The notes: generated from the letters alone by a model not told the origin. Counted from the stretch's first letter, positions 35,071 through 48,003 are shown. The stretch is DNA of 64,000 nt from DATLLJ01 sp965229885 (GCA_965229885.1 CBDDJX010000001.1:186001-250000), one strand, 5' to 3'. Program-made: numbers and translations.

Positions 35071-36975
35071 ATGACCGCGCCTTTCATCACAGACTACGAC
35101 GTCCACCTGTTGTCGGAAGGTCGGCACTACCGCAGCTACGAGAAGCTGGGTGCGCACGTGTCCGAACAAGACGGCACCAGCGGCGCGCACTTCGCCGTGA
35201 CGGCGCCAAACGCGGCGCGTGTGTCGGTCATGGGCGATTTCAACGGCTGGGACCCGGCCACGCATCCGCTCCATCCGCGGAACGACTCCGGAATCTGGGA
35301 AGGGTTCGTGGCCGGCGTCCGTCCTGGCCACCTTTACAAGTACCGCATCCACTCGACGATCGACGGTTACCAGGTGGAAAAGGCCGACCCGTACGGGTTC
35401 GCGGCCGAGATTCGTCCACAGACGGCCTCGAAGGTGTGGGATCTTTCGAAGTATCAGTGGGGCGACCAGAGTTGGATGGCCACGCGAGGCCGGCGAAATG
35501 CGCACGATGCGCCAATTTCCGTTTATGAGGTACACCTGGGCTCCTGGAGACGAGTGCCCGACGAGGGCAGCCGGTGGCTGACGTATCGCGAACTGGCGAC
35601 AAGCCTCGCGGAATACGTCGCCCAGATGGGCTTCACGCACGTCGAGTTCCTGCCGGTGGCGGAGCACCCGTTCGATGGCTCGTGGGGCTATCAGACGGTC
35701 GGCTACTACGCGCCGACGAGCCGCTTCGGCACGCCGGACGACTTCATGCATCTGGTCGACACGCTCCATCAGGCGGGTATCGGCGTCATCATCGACTGGG
35801 TGCCCGCGCATTTTCCGTCCGACCAGCACGGCCTCGGCTACTTCGACGGGACGCATCTGTACGAGCACGAGGATGCCCGCAAGGGCTGGCACCCCGAGTG
35901 GGGAACGAAGGTGTTCAACTACGGCCGCTCGGAGACGCAGAATTTCCTGATTAGCAATGCCCGGTTCTGGTTCGATCGGTATCACATTGACGGCTTTCGC
36001 GTCGACGCGGTCGCCTCGATGCTCTACCTCGACTACAGCCGGCGCGAGGGCGAGTGGGTGCCAAATGCGTACGGCGGCAGGGAGAACATCGAGGCCATCG
36101 ACTTCCTCCGCAGGTTCAACGAGTGGGTGTATCGGGAATTCCCAGACGTGGTGACGATCGCCGAAGAGTCGACGGCGTGGCCCATGGTGTCGCGACCGAC
36201 TCATGTGGGCGGGCTGGGCTTCGGCCTGAAGTGGAACATGGGCTGGATGCACGACATGCTGACGTACATGTCGAAAGATCCGATTCACCGACAGTACCAT
36301 CACCATCTCATCACGTTCAGCCTGCTCTACGCGTTCTCTGAGAACTTCATGCTGCCCTGGTCACACGACGAGGTGGTGCACGGCAAGGGCTCGATGATCG
36401 GCAAGATGCCCGGCGACGACTGGCAGAAGTTCGCGAACCTGCGGGCCCTCTACGGCTGGATGTTCGCCCATCCCGGCAAGAAGCTGCTCTTCATGGGCAG
36501 CGAGTTTGGGCAGCGGCGCGAATGGAACCATGACGGAAGCCTCGAGTGGCACCTGCTCGAGTACCCGCTGCACTCCGGGCTGCAACGCTGGGTCCGCGAC
36601 TTGAACACCTTCTACCGAAGCGAGCCGGCTCTCTATGAAGTCGATTTCGACGGCGCGGGGTTCGAGTGGATTGACTGCAGTGACGCGCTGAACAGTGTGC
36701 TTTGCTTTCTTCGCCGCGGCCGCCACCCCGACGACCTGCTGTTGGTCGTGTGCAACTTCACCCCGGTCGTCCGGGGGCAGTACGGGGTGGGGGTCCCGTC
36801 TGGCGGCTTCTGGGCGGAGCGGCTCAACAGTGACGCGACGCTCTATGGCGGCAGCGGGCAGGGAAACAGCGGAGGTGTGCAGGCGGAGGCTGTAGAGATG
36901 CACGGCCGGCCGTACTCACTGAACCTGACACTGCCGCCGCTCGGCGTGCTCGTCTTCAAGCCGGCCCAGCGGTAG
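35071..36975 (+). CDS. glgB: 1,4-alpha-glucan branching enzyme
   Basis: A 634-residue GH13_9 enzyme that introduces alpha-1,6 branches into glucan. An N-terminal CBM48 (about residues 20-115, VMGDFNGWDPATHPLHPR) precedes the catalytic barrel: EFLPVAEHPFDGSWGYQTVG YYAPTSRFG, nucleophile Asp near 311 in GFRVDAVASMLYLDYSR, acid Glu near 364 in VVTIAEESTAW and the third Asp near 432 in WSHDEVVHGKGSM. It has one CBM48, as in shorter GlgB proteins. First gene of a run of five alpha-glucan genes on one strand. The product of GlgE is its natural substrate. Confidence 0.96.
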   Translation: MTAPFITDYDVHLLSEGRHYRSYEKLGAHVSEQDGTSGAHFAVTAPNAARVSVMGDFNGWDPATHPLHPRNDSGIWEGFVAGVRPGHLYKYRIHSTIDGYQVEKADPYGFAAEIRPQTASKVWDLSKYQWGDQSWMATRGRRNAHDAPISVYEVHLGSWRRVPDEGSRWLTYRELATSLAEYVAQMGFTHVEFLPVAEHPFDGSWGYQTVGYYAPTSRFGTPDDFMHLVDTLHQAGIGVIIDWVPAHFPSDQHGLGYFDGTHLYEHEDARKGWHPEWGTKVFNYGRSETQNFLISNARFWFDRYHIDGFRVDAVASMLYLDYSRREGEWVPNAYGGRENIEAIDFLRRFNEWVYREFPDVVTIAEESTAWPMVSRPTHVGGLGFGLKWNMGWMHDMLTYMSKDPIHRQYHHHLITFSLLYAFSENFMLPWSHDEVVHGKGSMIGKMPGDDWQKFANLRALYGWMFAHPGKKLLFMGSEFGQRREWNHDGSLEWHLLEYPLHSGLQRWVRDLNTFYRSEPALYEVDFDGAGFEWIDCSDALNSVLCFLRRGRHPDDLLLVVCNFTPVVRGQYGVGVPSGGFWAERLNSDATLYGGSGQGNSGGVQAEAVEMHGRPYSLNLTLPPLGVLVFKPAQR

Positions 36976-37026
36976 GCGTGGCCGCAGATGTCCCGCAAGT
37001 GACGACATACTGAGGGGGTCCCGGCG

Positions 37027-39027
37027 ATGACGAAGAAGCGAGCGACCGCGCGTAAAGCCACCTCGAACCGCCGCCCGTACGAGCAACTGGTGATCCAGGA
37101 CGTCCGCCCGTCGGTCGACGGCGGGCGGCACCCGGTCAAGGCTATCGTCGGCGAATGCCTGACCGTGGAAGCGACTGTTTTCCTGCATGGCCACGATCGT
37201 GCGTGCGCGGCGGTGCAGTGGTGTCCGCCGGGCGAAGAGACGTTCCGTGAGACGCCGATGACGCTCGTCAACCCCGGCCTGGATCTGTGGCATGGCGAGC
37301 TTCAGCTCGAGCAGATCGGCCGCTATCGGTTCACCATCGTCGCATGGACCGATCCCTTCGCCTCGTGGGTGGGAGAGCTCGCCAAACGTGTGCGCGCCGA
37401 GCAGGCCGAGGTGGCGAGCGAAATCGCCGAGGGCATTGCCTTGGTCGAGGGGGTGGCTCGGAGGCTTCGGGGCGAGGCGCGGCACCGTGTGGGAGATCTC
37501 CTCGAGCAGTTGCACGACTTGGCCGACCAGCCCGCGCGCGTGCTGGACGTGGCATCGTCGGACGAGGTTCTGGCCCTCATGGCCGGCGTCGGGCCGCGCG
37601 ACGACGAAGCCCGCTCCGAGCCGGAGCTCGTGGTCGCTGCCGAGAAAGAGCGAGCGCGCGTCGGCGCATGGTACGAGCTGTTCGTGCGTTCCCAGACACC
37701 CGACCCCGCGCGTTCGGGGACCTTTCGAGACGCCGAGCATCGGCTCGATGAGATCCATCGAATGGGGTTCGACGTCGTGTACCTGGCGCCGATTCATCCA
37801 ATCGGCCACACCAACCGCAAAGGCCCGAACAACCGTCTGGGCGCGGGCCCCTCCGACCCGGGTAGCCCATGGGCGATCGGCAGCGAAGCCGGGGGGCACA
37901 CGGCCGTCGAGCCGGCGCTCGGCACGCTGAAGGACTTCGACCGGTTCGTCCGTGCCGCGGGCGCCCTGGGGATGGACGTGGCGCTCGACTTTGCGATTCA
38001 GTGCTCGCCTGACCATCCCTGGGTGGGCGAACACCCCGAGTGGTTCTACCGGCGGCCGGATGGAACCATCCGCTACGCCGAGAACCCGCCGAAGAAGTAC
38101 GAGGACATCTACCCGCTCAATTTCGACACACCGCACTGGAAGAGTCTCTGGGAGGCGCTGCGCGAGGTCGTGCGCTTCTGGGTCGCGAGAGGTGCGCGGA
38201 TCTTCCGCGTGGACAATCCCCACACCAAGCCCATTGGGTTCTGGACCTGGCTGATCGAATCGATTCAGGCCGACCACCCTGACGTGATCTTCCTCGCTGA
38301 AGCATTCACGCGGCCGCCGATGATGCGGGCGCTCGCGGGGCGCGGCTTCACGCAGTCGTACACCTACTTCACCTGGCGGAACACGAAGAGCGAGCTCATG
38401 GAGTACCTCACGGAGCTCACGAGCACGGACGCGGCGCTGTACTTCCAGCCCAACTTCTTCGTCAACACGCCAGACATCCTGCCGCCGATCCTCCAGGACG
38501 GAGGACGGCCCGCGTTCAAGTCGAGGCTCGCCCTCGCCGCCACTCTGTCCCCCGCGTACGGCATCTACAGCGGGTTCGAGCTGTGCGAAAACACGGCGGT
38601 GCCGGGCCGCGAAGAATACCTGAACTCGGAAAAGTACGAGATTAAGGTGAGAGACTGGAGCGCGGACGGGCACATCAAGGACTTCATCACGCGCGTCAAC
38701 CTGGCGCGTCGCGAGAACCCGGCGCTGCAGCTGTTTGCGAACCTCACGTTTCTGGAGATCGACCACGACCAGTTGATCGCCTACGTCAAGTCGACGCCGG
38801 ACAAATCGAACTCCGTCATCGTCGTCGTCAACCTCGACCCATTTGCTGCGCACGAAGCAGTCCTGCGCGTGCCGCTGGAGGAGATCGGCGTGGATCCCGG
38901 CGGATCGTACGACGTATGCGATCTCCTGAGTGGACAGCGATACACGTGGAGCGAACGAAACTACGTGCGCCTGGATCCGGTGGCAGCCGATCCGGTCCAC
39001 ATCTTCCGAGTCGAGAGCGCGTCGTAA
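37027..39027 (+). CDS. glgE: Alpha-1,4-glucan:maltose-1-phosphate maltosyltransferase
   Basis: A 666-residue GH13_3 enzyme that adds maltose from maltose-1-phosphate to glucan ends. After an N-terminal beta domain (DLWHGELQLEQIGRYRFTIV AW) comes a helical insert, then the barrel: FDVVYLAPIHPIGHTNRKGP NN, nucleophile Asp near 395 in IFRVDNPHTKPIGFWTW, acid Glu near 424 in VIFLAEAFTRPPMM, and YFTWRNTKSELMEYL. GAGGGGG lies before the ATG at 37027. It is 52 bases after glgB. GlgE with TreS-Mak defines the trehalose-to-glucan route known from mycobacteria. Confidence 0.96.
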   Translation: MTKKRATARKATSNRRPYEQLVIQDVRPSVDGGRHPVKAIVGECLTVEATVFLHGHDRACAAVQWCPPGEETFRETPMTLVNPGLDLWHGELQLEQIGRYRFTIVAWTDPFASWVGELAKRVRAEQAEVASEIAEGIALVEGVARRLRGEARHRVGDLLEQLHDLADQPARVLDVASSDEVLALMAGVGPRDDEARSEPELVVAAEKERARVGAWYELFVRSQTPDPARSGTFRDAEHRLDEIHRMGFDVVYLAPIHPIGHTNRKGPNNRLGAGPSDPGSPWAIGSEAGGHTAVEPALGTLKDFDRFVRAAGALGMDVALDFAIQCSPDHPWVGEHPEWFYRRPDGTIRYAENPPKKYEDIYPLNFDTPHWKSLWEALREVVRFWVARGARIFRVDNPHTKPIGFWTWLIESIQADHPDVIFLAEAFTRPPMMRALAGRGFTQSYTYFTWRNTKSELMEYLTELTSTDAALYFQPNFFVNTPDILPPILQDGGRPAFKSRLALAATLSPAYGIYSGFELCENTAVPGREEYLNSEKYEIKVRDWSADGHIKDFITRVNLARRENPALQLFANLTFLEIDHDQLIAYVKSTPDKSNSVIVVVNLDPFAAHEAVLRVPLEEIGVDPGGSYDVCDLLSGQRYTWSERNYVRLDPVAADPVHIFRVESAS

Positions 39028-39029
39028 CC

Positions 39030-41158
39030 GTGGTCGCAGCCGGCCGTCGCACACCGCTGACACACTCACTGCGCCAGCTCGCCCGTTTGTTCGGTGTGCA
39101 CACGGCCTACGACGACTTCTTCGGGCAGCGGAGGGACGCGTCGGCCGAATCCGTACTGGAGGGGGCGAAGTTGCTCGGTGCCTCGGCCCACCGCTTCGAG
39201 GACGTCCCCGAGGCGGTGCGTGCGCGGAAGGTCGAGCTGTGGAACCGGGTCCTCGAGCCGGTCATCACCGTCTGGCCGCCGGCGCCGGCTGACTTCGAGG
39301 TTCGGTGTCCGGTGGGACGATTCGTTGGCCGCATGCGATGTTCGTTACGACTGGAAGACGGCAGCGAGCGCCGCTGGACGTGTGATCTCCGCAACCCCGC
39401 TGGCCAGCAGACGAGAGAGCTTCACGGGCAGAAGTACCTGCGCACGCGGGTGCCGCTCCCCCGGAGGCTGCCACTCGGTTACCACGACCTCATCGTCGAA
39501 CTGGCGGGCGAGGCGCACCGGTCGCTGGTCGTCGCCGCACCGATGCGTGCGTGGTCGCCGGAGGGCCGACACTGGGGCGCGTTCCTGCCGCTGTACTCGA
39601 TGCATTCGAAGAAGAGCTGGGGTGCGGGCGACTTCTCCGATCTGCATCGATTCAGGAACTGGATTCAGGAGCTGGGGGGAAGCGTGGTCTCGATCCTACC
39701 GGTGCTGGCTTCTTACCTGGACAAGCCGTTCGACCCCAGTCCCTACGCGCCGGCGAGTCGCCTGTTCTGGAACGAATTCTACGTGGATCCGAGGCAGGCA
39801 CCCGAGCTGACGGAGTGTCAGCCGGCACAGCGGCTGTTGGCGTCGCCGGCGTTCCAGCAAGAAGTCGCGGCGCGACGTGCAGCGGCGCACGTCGATTACA
39901 AGCGCGAGTACGCCTTACGGCGTCGTGTGCTGGAGGAACTGGCCCGCTCGCTTGGCCGGGTCAGAAACAAGAGGCACGACGAGTTCCGCCGATACGTCGC
40001 CGCGCATCCGTCGTTACAGGACTACGCGGCCTTCCGCGCCGTCCTCGAGAAGCGCCGAGAGCCCTGGCCGGACTGGCCCGAGCCGCTGCGCAGCGGGACG
40101 CTCGCGCCGGGCGACTATGACCACGATTCGTGTGTGTATCATCTGTACGCCCAATGGCTCGCGGAGCAACAGCTTGCCAGCTTCTCGTCGGCGGCACGGC
40201 AGAGTGGGCCGGGGCTTTACCTGGACTTTCCGCTCGGTGTCCACCGTTTCGGCTACGACCCGTGGCGGCATCGCGACGTGTTTGTCTCCGATGCCTGCGG
40301 CGGCGCACCGCCGGACGAGGTCTTCACCCAGGGTCAGAACTGGGCGTTTCCGCCCCTGCATCCAGAGGCGATCCGGGCGCAGGGTTACCGGTATCTGATC
40401 GAGTGTCTCCGGCGCCAGTTGGCCCATGCGACATTCCTGCGGATCGATCATGTGATGAGCCTGCACAGGCTGTACTGGATTCCGAAAGGCGCGCCCGCCC
40501 GCGACGGCGTGTACGTGCGGTACCGCTCTGACGAGTTGTACGCCATCCTGTGCCTGGAATCGCAGCGGCATCGTTCGAGCATCGTGGGGGAGAACCTCGG
40601 AACCGTCCCGGCCCGCGTGAATGCCGCGCTCTCGCGACACGGGATTCAGAAGATGTACGTCGTGCAATACGAGACGCGGCCGAATCCGACGCGCCCCCTG
40701 AGGCCCGTGCCTGCCGGCTCGGTCGCCAGCCTGAACACGCACGACATGCCGCCCTTTGCTGCCTATCTGCGCGGGATGGATTTTCGAGACCGCGTTCAGC
40801 TCGGGCTGCTCCCACGGAAGCAACTCCGCGGCGAGCGGGCCGCTCGCCGCGGGATCCGCCGCGCGCTGGCCGGCTTCTTCCATCGCCGCCGCCTCATGGC
40901 ATCCGCTTCGGAAGATGACGCCGCTCTGACGAGAGCGGCGCTGGCCTGGCTGGCCGCGAGCCCCGCTCCTCTGCTGCTGGTCAACCTGGAGGATTTGTGG
41001 CTCGAGACCGAGTTGCAGAATCTGCCGGGAACTGGCGACGAACGCCCCAACTGGAGGCGGAAGGCTCGGTACTCGCTGGAGCAGCTCCAGACGGACGGGC
41101 CGGTCGTGGACACACTGCGTTTGCTCGGAGGCCTCCGAGCCCACGGAAAGGCTGCACG

Positions 41159-41162
<4 letters not shown>
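39030..41162 (+). CDS. malQ: 4-alpha-glucanotransferase
   Basis: A GH77 disproportionating enzyme of about 710 residues. N-terminal extension, then LPLYSMHSKKSWGAGDFSDL, LPVLASYLDKPFDPSPYAPA SRLFWNEFYVD, nucleophile in ATFLRIDHVMSLHRLYWIP, acid in SIVGENLGTVP and the third carboxylate in VASLNTHDMPPFAAYL. It transfers glucan segments between maltodextrins and complements GlgX. The start is GTG 39030, two bases after the glgE stop; the frame stays open upstream only as a shadow of glgE. It overlaps glgX by four bases (ATGA). Confidence 0.93.
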
Positions 41163-43303
<2,141 letters not shown>

Positions 43304-43330
43304 GATTCAGGAGCAGGTGACGACCGAATC

Positions 43331-46300
43331 ATGAGCCTTCGCACCGGTGGGGAGGACGCGCTCTGGTACAAGGACGCCATTGTCTACGAGCTTCACGTGC
43401 GGGCGTTCTGCGACGGCAATAACGACGGCGTTGGCGACTTCCCGGGCCTCGTCCAGAAGCTGGACTACATCCGGGACCTCGGCGTGACGTGCTTATGGCT
43501 GCTGCCGTTCTACCCATCGCCCTTGCGTGACGACGGATATGACATTGCCGACTACGCGAGCATCCACGCGAGTTACGGAACGATGGAGGATTTCCAGGGG
43601 TTGCTGCGGGCCGCCCACGATCGCGGGCTCAAAGTCATCACCGAGCTGGTCGTCAATCACACCTCCGATCAGCATCCCTGGTTTCAGGCGGCCCGGTCGG
43701 CGCCGCCCGGCTCGCCGGAGCGGGACGTCTACGTGTGGAGCGACACGGATCAGAAGTATCGCGGCGTGCGGATCATCTTCACCGACACCGAGACGTCGAA
43801 CTGGTCCTGGGATCCCGCGGCGAAGGCGTACTACTGGCATCGCTTCTTTTCTCACCAGCCGGATCTGAACTTCGACAACCCGGTCGTGGTCGAGCGTGTC
43901 CTGGAGGTGTTGCGATTCTGGATGAATCTGGGCGTGGACGGCGTGCGGCTCGACGCCATCCCGTATCTGATCGAACGTGACGGCACCAGCTGCGAAAACC
44001 TTCCGGAGACGCACGCCGTTATCAAGAAGATCCGTAAGGAGCTCGACGATCGCTACGGCAACCGCATGATCCTGGGGGAGGCTAACCAGTGGCCGGCCGA
44101 CGTGCGGCCGTACTTCGGCGACGGCGACGAGTGTCACATGGCCTTTCATTTTCCGCTGATGCCGCGGATCTTCATGGCCCTGCGTCTCGAAGACCGCCAC
44201 CCGATCACCGAGATCATGGCGCAGACGCCTCAGATTCCCGACACGTGCCAGTGGGCGCTCTTTTTGCGCAACCACGACGAGCTGACGCTGGAGATGGTGA
44301 CCGACGAAGAGCGCGACTACATGTACCTTGCCTACAGCGCCGACCCGCGCACCCGCATCAACGTCGGGATCCGCCAGCGTCTGGCGCCGCTCATGGACAA
44401 CAACCGGCGCCGCATCGAGCTGTTGAACAGCCTGCTCCTCTCCTTCCCCGGTACGCCCATCGTCTACTACGGGGACGAGATCGGCATGGGCGACAACACG
44501 TACCTGGGCGACCGCAACGCCGTCCGCACACCGATGCAGTGGAACGCCGACCGCAACGCCGGCTTCTCGCGCGCAACGCCGGCCAAGTTGTACAGCCCGG
44601 TCATCATGGATCCCGTGTACGGCTACGACGCCCTCAACGTGGAGGCGCAGCAATCGGATCCCTCGTCACTGCTCAACTGGATGCGGAATCTCATCGGCGT
44701 GCGAAAGCTGTTCCGAGTCTTCGGCCGTGGCTCGGTGGAGTTTCTTCACCCGAGCAACCGCAAGGTCTTGGTCTACATACGACGCGACACCGACGAGCAC
44801 GTGCTGTGCGTGGCCAACCTCTCGCGCTTCGCGCAGCCGGTCGAGCTCGACCTGTCAGCGCTGGCGGGCATGACCCCGGTGGAAATGCTTGGCTACGTCG
44901 AGTTTCCGAAGATCGGCCGTGCACCGTACGGTCTCACGCTGGGACCGTACGGCTTCTACTGGTTCGAGCTGCAGGGGGCGCCGGTGTCGATCGAGATCAG
45001 CTCCGCCGCCGCGCCGGAAGAGGCGATCGTCCTGCAGTCTCACGGACAGTGGAACGACATTCTGAAAGGTCGGAACGCGTCGCTCCTGGAATCTGCGGTC
45101 CTGCCAGGCTTTCTGCCAAAGCAGCGCTGGTTCGGCGGCAAGGCGAGACGAATCAACCGCGTCGAGATCAGGGACTGGACCCCGCTTCGGGACGCGGACG
45201 CCGCTGTGGCGGTCGTGGACGTGAGCTACGAGAGCGGCAGCCCGGAGACGTATCTGCTCCCGCTTGCGATCGTCGCGGGCGCAGAACTGGACCGCATTCG
45301 GGAATCGGCGGCTTCAGGGATGCTCTGCAACGCCGTGACCCCGGCTGGATCGGGCGCGCTCATCGACGCGACGTTGGATGACACCGCCTGCCAGGCATTG
45401 CTCACCGTCATCGACCGGGGCGCCGAGCTGCCAATGACCACGGGGACAATCCGCGGCCTGCGGGGCAGTGCGTTCGACGACCTGCGCGGGCCGCAACGCC
45501 AAGTCCTCCCCGTCTCGCGGGGATCGGCCGAGCAGAGCAACACGTCGGTGCGATACGGCGACCGCCTGATCCTGAAGTTCTTCCGGCGGCTGCAGCCAGA
45601 GCCCAATCCGGATTTCGAGCTCAGTCGGTTCTTGAGCGAACGCAAAGGCTTCACCAAGACTCCAAGATTCGCCGGCGGTCTCGAGTACAGCGGCGACTGG
45701 GGAACGACCACGCTCGGGCTGTTACAGGCGGTTGTGACAAATCAAGGCGATGGTTGGCAGTGGACGCTGGAGGAGCTGGAGCGTTATTACGAGCGCTGCG
45801 TGTCCCGGACACCCGTCGCCGACGACGGTGCGAGGCAACGGTCGATCCTGGCGATGGCCGGATCGGAGCCTCCGCCGATCGCGCACGAGGCCATCGGCCT
45901 CTACCTGGGCGCGGCAGCCCTGCTCGGTAAGACGACCGCGGAAATGCATCAGGTCCTGGCGGCGGAGGCTGGCGACCCGGCCTTCACGCCCGAACCGTTG
46001 ACGCGCGAGGACCTTGCCACGCTGGTCGCCGGCGTCGGCGACGATGCGCGGGCGATCTTCGATGAGCTGACACGGAATCTAGCACGCTTGCCGGCGGATG
46101 TCGTCGATGAGGCCGCCCTGGCGGTCGGCCGGCGCCGCGAGGTGACCCGTCGCCTCGAACGACTGAAAGCTGCGGACCCGGTCGCGCTGAAGACCCGGAT
46201 ACATGGTGACTATCACCTTGGGCAGATCCTGCGCGTCGAGAATGACTTCACCATCTTGGACTTCGAAGGTGAGCCGACCCGGCCCATCGCGCAACGACGC

Positions 46301-46663
46301 GCCAAACACTCGCCGTTGAAGGACGTGGCCGGTATGATCCGATCCTTCAGCTACGCCGCCCATGCGGCCCTGCTCAGCTTCACAACCCGACGACCCGACG
46401 ATCTGAGGCGCCTCGATCCGTGGGTCGCCCTCTGGGAACAGTGGACGGCCGCCGTGTTCCTGAAGTCCTATCGCCAAGCCACAGCGAACAGTGCGTTCGG
46501 GCCCGCTGCCCCGACCGTCTTCGAGGCCCTCCTCGAGATCTACGTTTTGGAGAAGGCGATCTACGAGCTCCGCTACGAACTCAATAATCGCCCCTCCTGG
46601 GTGCGTATTCCAGTTCGGGGGATCCTCACCCTGTTGGGGGAGCCCCGGTCGGTCGACGCCTGA
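43331..46663 (+). CDS. treS-mak: Fused trehalose synthase - maltokinase
   Basis: An 1110-residue bifunctional protein. Residues 1 to about 550 are TreS (GH13_16): DAIVYELHVRAFCDGNNDGV GDFPGL, nucleophile near 207 in GVDGVRLDAIPYLIER, acid near 249 in MILGEANQWPADV and third Asp near 315 in LRNHDELTLEMVTDEERDY. It interconverts trehalose and maltose. Residues about 575-1105 are a maltokinase of the aminoglycoside-phosphotransferase fold: LPGFLPKQRWFGGKARRI, catalytic loop near 957 (IHGDYHLGQILRV) and metal loop near 977 (TILDFEGEPTRPIAQRRAKH). The fusion channels maltose to maltose-1-phosphate, the donor for GlgE encoded four kilobases upstream. Confidence 0.96.
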   Translation: MSLRTGGEDALWYKDAIVYELHVRAFCDGNNDGVGDFPGLVQKLDYIRDLGVTCLWLLPFYPSPLRDDGYDIADYASIHASYGTMEDFQGLLRAAHDRGLKVITELVVNHTSDQHPWFQAARSAPPGSPERDVYVWSDTDQKYRGVRIIFTDTETSNWSWDPAAKAYYWHRFFSHQPDLNFDNPVVVERVLEVLRFWMNLGVDGVRLDAIPYLIERDGTSCENLPETHAVIKKIRKELDDRYGNRMILGEANQWPADVRPYFGDGDECHMAFHFPLMPRIFMALRLEDRHPITEIMAQTPQIPDTCQWALFLRNHDELTLEMVTDEERDYMYLAYSADPRTRINVGIRQRLAPLMDNNRRRIELLNSLLLSFPGTPIVYYGDEIGMGDNTYLGDRNAVRTPMQWNADRNAGFSRATPAKLYSPVIMDPVYGYDALNVEAQQSDPSSLLNWMRNLIGVRKLFRVFGRGSVEFLHPSNRKVLVYIRRDTDEHVLCVANLSRFAQPVELDLSALAGMTPVEMLGYVEFPKIGRAPYGLTLGPYGFYWFELQGAPVSIEISSAAAPEEAIVLQSHGQWNDILKGRNASLLESAVLPGFLPKQRWFGGKARRINRVEIRDWTPLRDADAAVAVVDVSYESGSPETYLLPLAIVAGAELDRIRESAASGMLCNAVTPAGSGALIDATLDDTACQALLTVIDRGAELPMTTGTIRGLRGSAFDDLRGPQRQVLPVSRGSAEQSNTSVRYGDRLILKFFRRLQPEPNPDFELSRFLSERKGFTKTPRFAGGLEYSGDWGTTTLGLLQAVVTNQGDGWQWTLEELERYYERCVSRTPVADDGARQRSILAMAGSEPPPIAHEAIGLYLGAAALLGKTTAEMHQVLAAEAGDPAFTPEPLTREDLATLVAGVGDDARAIFDELTRNLARLPADVVDEAALAVGRRREVTRRLERLKAADPVALKTRIHGDYHLGQILRVENDFTILDFEGEPTRPIAQRRAKHSPLKDVAGMIRSFSYAAHAALLSFTTRRPDDLRRLDPWVALWEQWTAAVFLKSYRQATANSAFGPAAPTVFEALLEIYVLEKAIYELRYELNNRPSWVRIPVRGILTLLGEPRSVDA

Positions 46664-46676
46664 AGGGACGTAACCG

Positions 46677-47969
46677 GTGCCAGCACCAGTGGTCGACGCG
46701 TTACCAGCGGCTGTAGAGGAGGCGACCGCACGTCTGGGGCCGGCAGAAATCGTCGTCGGCATTCCAAGCTTCAACAACGCCGAAGCGATCGGGTCGCTCA
46801 TGGAGGTGGTCGACACCGGTTTGCGCCGGCACTTCCCGTCACGGCGCGCGGTCATCGTCCATTGCGACGGTGGCTCGACCGACGGGACACCCGACCGTGC
46901 GCTCGCCGCGGCGTTGCAACCGGATGCCCTACTGCAAGTACCGTATCCGCTGTACGCCGCGCAAAAGCTCTCCGAGCCCTACCACGGCATCCCAGGCAAG
47001 GGCACCGCCGTGCACACCATCTTCTTGACCGCGCAACGGCTGGGCGCGAAGGCGTGTGTTGTGGTGGATGTGGATACGCGTAGCGCGCTGGCGGACTGGA
47101 TCAGTAACTTGGTGCGACCGGTCGTCGACGAAGGGTTCGACTACGTGGCGCCCCGGTATTCGGTCCGCCCCGATCACGGTGAGGGGCTCGCCCGAGGCAT
47201 CGTCTATCCGATGACGCGGGCGCTGTACGGCAAGCGGATCCACCTGCCTGTCGGCGGTGACGTCTGCTTGTCGAGCGCCTTCGTGAGCGGCCTGCTCGCG
47301 CGCGGGGTGTGGGACGCTGACGTCGCGCAGCTTGGCATCGACAGCTGGGCCGGCGTGCAAGCGGTGTCTGAGGGATACAAGATCTGCGAGGCGTTCCTCG
47401 GGTCGACGGCCCCCACACCGCGGAGTTCGGCGTTCGACCTCAGTACGGTGGTTGCGCAGGTGGTGGGGCCGCTCTTCCGTGAGACGGGCCGCACCGCCGT
47501 GGTGTGGCAGAAGGTTCACGGCTCCGAGGTGGTGCCGGTGTTCGGACAGTCGCCTGAGGTGGAGGCGGCGATCGCGCCGGTTGACGCGCGCCGGATGATC
47601 GAATCGTTCCGGATTGGGTACAAGAACCTTCGGGAGGTGTGGGGGATCGTTCTTCCGCCCTCCACCTTAATTGAGCTCAGGAAGCTGCACGTCGTGACCG
47701 ACGACGGCTTCCGCTTTAGCGACGAGGTCTGGGCGCGAACGGTCTACGATTTCGCGCTGGGCTACCACTACCGCAGAATGAACCAGGACCACTTACTGGG
47801 CGCGTTGACGCCGCTCTATCTGGGTTGGGTCGCATCCTTTGTCCTGGAGATGAAAGACGCCAGCTGGAAGCTGAGGGAGGAGCGGATCGACCGGCTTTGC
47901 GCCACCTACGAGGCGCAAAAGCCGTATTTGATCAGCCGCTGGCGCTGGCCGGATCGGTTCTCGCCGTAG
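46677..47969 (+). CDS. GT-A fold glycosyltransferase (GT2/GT81-like)
   Basis: A 430-residue cytoplasmic glycosyltransferase starting at GTG 46677, with AAGGGA upstream, 13 bases after treS-mak. The nucleotide-sugar site is EIVVGIPSFNNAEAIGSLME, then VIVHCDGGSTDGTPDRAL and the divalent-metal DxD in VVVDVDTRSALADWIS. GIPGKGTAVHTIF, LPVGGDVCLSSAFVSGLL and IDSWAGVQAVSEGYKICEA resemble glucosyl-3-phosphoglycerate and mannosylglycerate synthases. The family assignment is tentative. Its position suggests it makes a compatible solute or primes a glucose polymer alongside the GlgE pathway (inference). Confidence 0.75.
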   Translation: MPAPVVDALPAAVEEATARLGPAEIVVGIPSFNNAEAIGSLMEVVDTGLRRHFPSRRAVIVHCDGGSTDGTPDRALAAALQPDALLQVPYPLYAAQKLSEPYHGIPGKGTAVHTIFLTAQRLGAKACVVVDVDTRSALADWISNLVRPVVDEGFDYVAPRYSVRPDHGEGLARGIVYPMTRALYGKRIHLPVGGDVCLSSAFVSGLLARGVWDADVAQLGIDSWAGVQAVSEGYKICEAFLGSTAPTPRSSAFDLSTVVAQVVGPLFRETGRTAVVWQKVHGSEVVPVFGQSPEVEAAIAPVDARRMIESFRIGYKNLREVWGIVLPPSTLIELRKLHVVTDDGFRFSDEVWARTVYDFALGYHYRRMNQDHLLGALTPLYLGWVASFVLEMKDASWKLREERIDRLCATYEAQKPYLISRWRWPDRFSP

Positions 47970-48003
47970 TCGCCGCGGGTGGTGGTTGTCACAGGAGGCA
48001 CTC

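Noticed and set aside
34704..35090. Minus-strand frame ending in a hydrophobic segment
   Set aside because: It overlaps the glgB start, has no ribosome site, and only the last 25 residues look like a membrane helix, which can arise by chance in antisense high-GC sequence.
36916..39069. Long antisense frame of 717 codons opposite glgE
   Set aside because: A mirror of codon bias in glgE; no domain, no ribosome site.
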